Of a stretch of DNA of 8,619 nucleotides, positions 6,574 through 8,619 are shown piece by piece. How positions within the stretch are numbered: the first letter of the stretch is position 1; each line of letters opens with the position of its first letter. The position numbers were made by a program, and so were the translations under genes. This DNA comes from JAUWCW01 sp030609125 [NCBI: Candidatus Rokuibacteriota bacterium] (GTDB lineage: Bacteria; JAUVQV01), in contig JAUWCW010000073.1 in assembly GCA_030609125.1 (NCBI GenBank), forward strand, positions 1 through 8,619. The letters run 5' to 3'. The notes below the pieces were generated by a model. That model did no database searches, was not told the origin of the DNA, and saw only the letters and a program-made list of their open reading frames with translations.

Positions 6574-8619
6574 CTAAAGGCCCCGCCCGGCTCTCAGCGC
6601 CCAGAGGGTGAGGGCCGCCGCCGTGAGCCAGAGGAGGGGGAAGCCGAACGTCACAGCCAGAAGGTGCGAGGCCGCCCAGGAGAGCGCGGCCCCGTAGGCG
6701 GCGGCGCCCATGAAAACGGGGCCGGCCCCGGGAAATACCGTGACGGAGGCCTTCAGGGCGCCTCCGACCGCCGCTCCGGCAATCGCCCCCGCACCGAAGA
6801 CCAGGGCGCCGACGAGAACTGTCCAGACTCCGGGGCCCGCGGGCAGAAGCATCTTTCCCAGCGGGTACCCCACGACGCCGAAGAGACCGGTAAGTGCCGC
6901 TAGTCGCAGCAGCGCCCCGCCCCTTCGACCTGCTGACACTCTCACGGCCCACCAGCCCGCTCCGGCGCCGATGAAGGCGAGGCCCGCCGCCCACCCCGGA
7001 CTGCCTGGAAAGGGTTCGAACCAGCGGGAGTAACCCAGAAGGGCACGCAGACAGGCGGCGGCGGCCAGGCCGGAGAGAAAGAGAAGACCCCACGCGGGGA
7101 GCGCGTGCCGGGCAAGTCCCGTGCGGTGCTGATAGACGCCGAGGGGAAGAAGTACGGCCACGGGGACGAGAGCGATCCCGAGCAGAAGGACAGCCCAGAA
7201 GATGCGGTCGCCGGGGGGGACGAACTGCAGCGTCCAGTCCCCCGAGAGCCGCCCCTTCTCCTCCGGCAGCGGGGGGCCGGTGGGGCTTATCATCAGCCTC
7301 TCGAAGTGCTCGAAGAAGGGACGATCGTCCCTGGCGGGAGAGAGATCCTGGGGGCTGGAGAAGTAGTACCCTTCGCGGCGCTCGCCGCGGACGAGGCTGA
7401 AATAGAGATTCCACTTTCTCACCGTCAGGGGGCCGTAGAAGATCTCGTCGCCTGTCTTCCCGACCACAAAGCGGAGACGGTCCATGTCCCTGTCACTGAA
7501 GCCCGACGGCCGGTAGTAGAGGTCCGAAACGAGACGGCCCTTCCTGCCCACCACGACCACCCGTTCCGAGAACGCACCCCCACCCTCGTCGCCGACGGCT
7601 TCCCTCAGGGTGCTGACGACCCTGCCGTTGCCGGGACGACGGACCACGAGCAGCCCCCGGGGGGCAAGGTGCCCGGCATAGCTCCGGAAAGCCTCCTCCG
7701 TGTAACGGTAGTCCTCCTCAAAGGCGAGGGCACCGGAGACGTACGCTGTGGGAGAGGCGGCAGCCAGGACAATGACGTCGTACCGCTTCCCCGTCCTCTC
7801 CAGAAACCAGCGCGGGTTCTCGACGAGTACAGCCGCCCTCCCCTCCGCCCGGGCTGTTTTCAGCTCCGGCCACAGTTCCACCACCTTTGACGCAACGGCA
7901 CCGTCGGGCTCGACGATCGTCAGGCTCACCCGTTTCTTCCTCAGGAAGACTTGCAGAACCTTTCCCTCCGGGAAGCCGACGGCCAGGACATCGAGGGAGT
8001 CGTCCTCCCCGCGGGAAACGGGAACTGCCAATCTCATTCTCCGTCCGGGACGGACAACCTCCTCACGAAGCCCTCCGTTGACACTCAGCAGCGACCTTCC
8101 CGTTTCGTGCGTCGCCGACTCGACCCGTGACGGGCCGCACCAGACGGCCTCCCCGCGACTCCATCCCCGGGCCTCATCGGCCCCCGCCGGTGCGACGGCT
8201 TGTGTCTCAAAGGGCGTCACCGCCGGCGCCGCCAGCAAGGCGGCGGCAGCGATGAAAACAAGAGCCGCCGCGCGGGAGCGCGGCGTCCTCTCTCTGCCGC
8301 CGGCGAGAACGGCCGGCAGCGTGCCGAGAACAATCCCCGCAGCGGCAACGATCCGGGGGTGCAGGCAGGAAAACACCGACGCCGTTACCAGACCGGCCCC
8401 CAGTGCCGCCAGGAAGATTGCCGCTGAGCGAGCGTTTTCAGGTTCCTCTTCCCGGGCACAGAGGGCTGCGGCCGTAACAGCCGCCGGAACACCGAGGAGA
8501 AAGGCGAAAAAAGCCGTCACCGCCGCTCCCGGGGAGGCAGCGGGCCAGACGGAGACGCCCCCGAAGACCGCCAGGGCCGCAGCCGCGCACAGTCCCCAGA
8601 GCAGATGGACCCCCACGGC
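6574..8619 (-). CDS. Large membrane protein with degenerate spermidine-synthase-like domain (5' end at window edge)
   Basis: The frame is open to the right edge, so the true start may lie outside; a GTG at 8614-8616 would give 680 residues (numbering used here). Segments in order: about five hydrophobic helices (3-20, 30-52, 63-83, 87-105, 115-133), a soluble domain (about 135-465), then six or so helices to the C-terminus (472-494, 506-527, 540-558, 568-592, 597-621, 632-675). The soluble domain resembles the spermidine-synthase-like part of fused membrane proteins: a Rossmann-like region (207-240), RWFLERTGKRYDVIVL (269-284), YRYTEEAFRSYAGHLAPRGLLVV (303-325) and DDRPFFEHF (430-438), each recalling conserved family segments. 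The expected glycine-rich SAM loop is replaced by AVGFPEGK, and the usual GDGR-type motif by VENPR. Aminopropyl transfer is therefore doubtful. It heads the operon leading to the DUF457 and glycosyltransferase genes. Confidence 0.8.
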   Translation of the reverse strand, partial: AVGVHLLWGLCAAAALAVFGGVSVWPAASPGAAVTAFFAFLLGVPAAVTAAALCAREEEPENARSAAIFLAALGAGLVTASVFSCLHPRIVAAAGIVLGTLPAVLAGGRERTPRSRAAALVFIAAAALLAAPAVTPFETQAVAPAGADEARGWSRGEAVWCGPSRVESATHETGRSLLSVNGGLREEVVRPGRRMRLAVPVSRGEDDSLDVLAVGFPEGKVLQVFLRKKRVSLTIVEPDGAVASKVVELWPELKTARAEGRAAVLVENPRWFLERTGKRYDVIVLAAASPTAYVSGALAFEEDYRYTEEAFRSYAGHLAPRGLLVVRRPGNGRVVSTLREAVGDEGGGAFSERVVVVGRKGRLVSDLYYRPSGFSDRDMDRLRFVVGKTGDEIFYGPLTVRKWNLYFSLVRGERREGYYFSSPQDLSPARDDRPFFEHFERLMISPTGPPLPEEKGRLSGDWTLQFVPPGDRIFWAVLLLGIALVPVAVLLPLGVYQHRTGLARHALPAWGLLFLSGLAAAACLRALLGYSRWFEPFPGSPGWAAGLAFIGAGAGWWAVRVSAGRRGGALLRLAALTGLFGVVGYPLGKMLLPAGPGVWTVLVGALVFGAGAIAGAAVGGALKASVTVFPGAGPVFMGAAAYGAALSWAASHLLAVTFGFPLLWLTAAALTLWALRAGRGL

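Noticed and set aside
6566-7414. Upstream extension of the DUF457 reading frame to an ATG at 7414
   Set aside because: This part overlaps the SpeE-like gene in another frame and reads as an arginine- and proline-rich shadow. Family similarity starts only after the GTG at 6565.
7105-7890. Plus-strand open frame of 261 codons
   Set aside because: It is antisense to the soluble domain of the SpeE-like gene and shows no domain.

Overview
The window is GC-rich bacterial DNA. Its six confident genes all lie on the minus strand, so transcription runs from right to left. Diderm (Gram-negative-type) physiology is suggested by a probable lipoprotein and by a polyprenyl-phosphate-type glycosyltransferase. 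Nothing in the sequence fixes the phylum; a deltaproteobacterium-like or related environmental lineage is a guess. The ordinary core is housekeeping: complete histidyl- and alanyl-tRNA synthetases.

Layout from the right edge. (1) 8619-6574: a large membrane protein, open at the window edge, with a spermidine-synthase-like domain between two membrane regions and a degenerate SAM-binding loop. (2) 6565-6005: a small multi-pass membrane protein of the YdjM/DUF457 metal-dependent hydrolase type. (3) 5971-5003: a family 2 glycosyltransferase with two C-terminal membrane helices, of the DPM1/GtrB/ArnC type. These three are closely spaced (8 and 33 nt) and look like one membrane or envelope operon. 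(4) 5002-4776: a 227-bp gap holding a perfect 14-bp inverted repeat directly behind the glycosyltransferase stop, a second hairpin, and a sigma70-like promoter reading into hisS. (5) 4775-3495 hisS, 3469-842 alaS and 822-439 a small lipoprotein with MORN/YwqK-like repeats. Their gaps are 25 and 19 nt, consistent with one operon.

The left edge differs. Bases 1-252 carry the 3' end of a plus-strand ORF whose C-terminus resembles the small DUF6788-type proteins found near transposases. It is followed by an overlapping TAATG mini-ORF of 19 codons that stops at once. This AT-richer end looks like a mobile-element remnant meeting the synthetase operon tail to tail. The 253-438 gap between them shows weak dyads but no convincing terminator.

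The most interesting signal is the hisS start region. A TTGCCT-N17-TAGAAT promoter lies so close to the conserved ATG that the transcript may be leaderless. The only good Shine-Dalgarno-like sequence, AAGGAGG, lies inside the promoter spacer and within a dyad, too far upstream to serve that ATG. I see no clear new defence or biosynthetic system. The degenerate spermidine-synthase-like protein, linked to a DUF457 protein and a lipid-linked glycosyltransferase, is the best candidate for an undescribed function.
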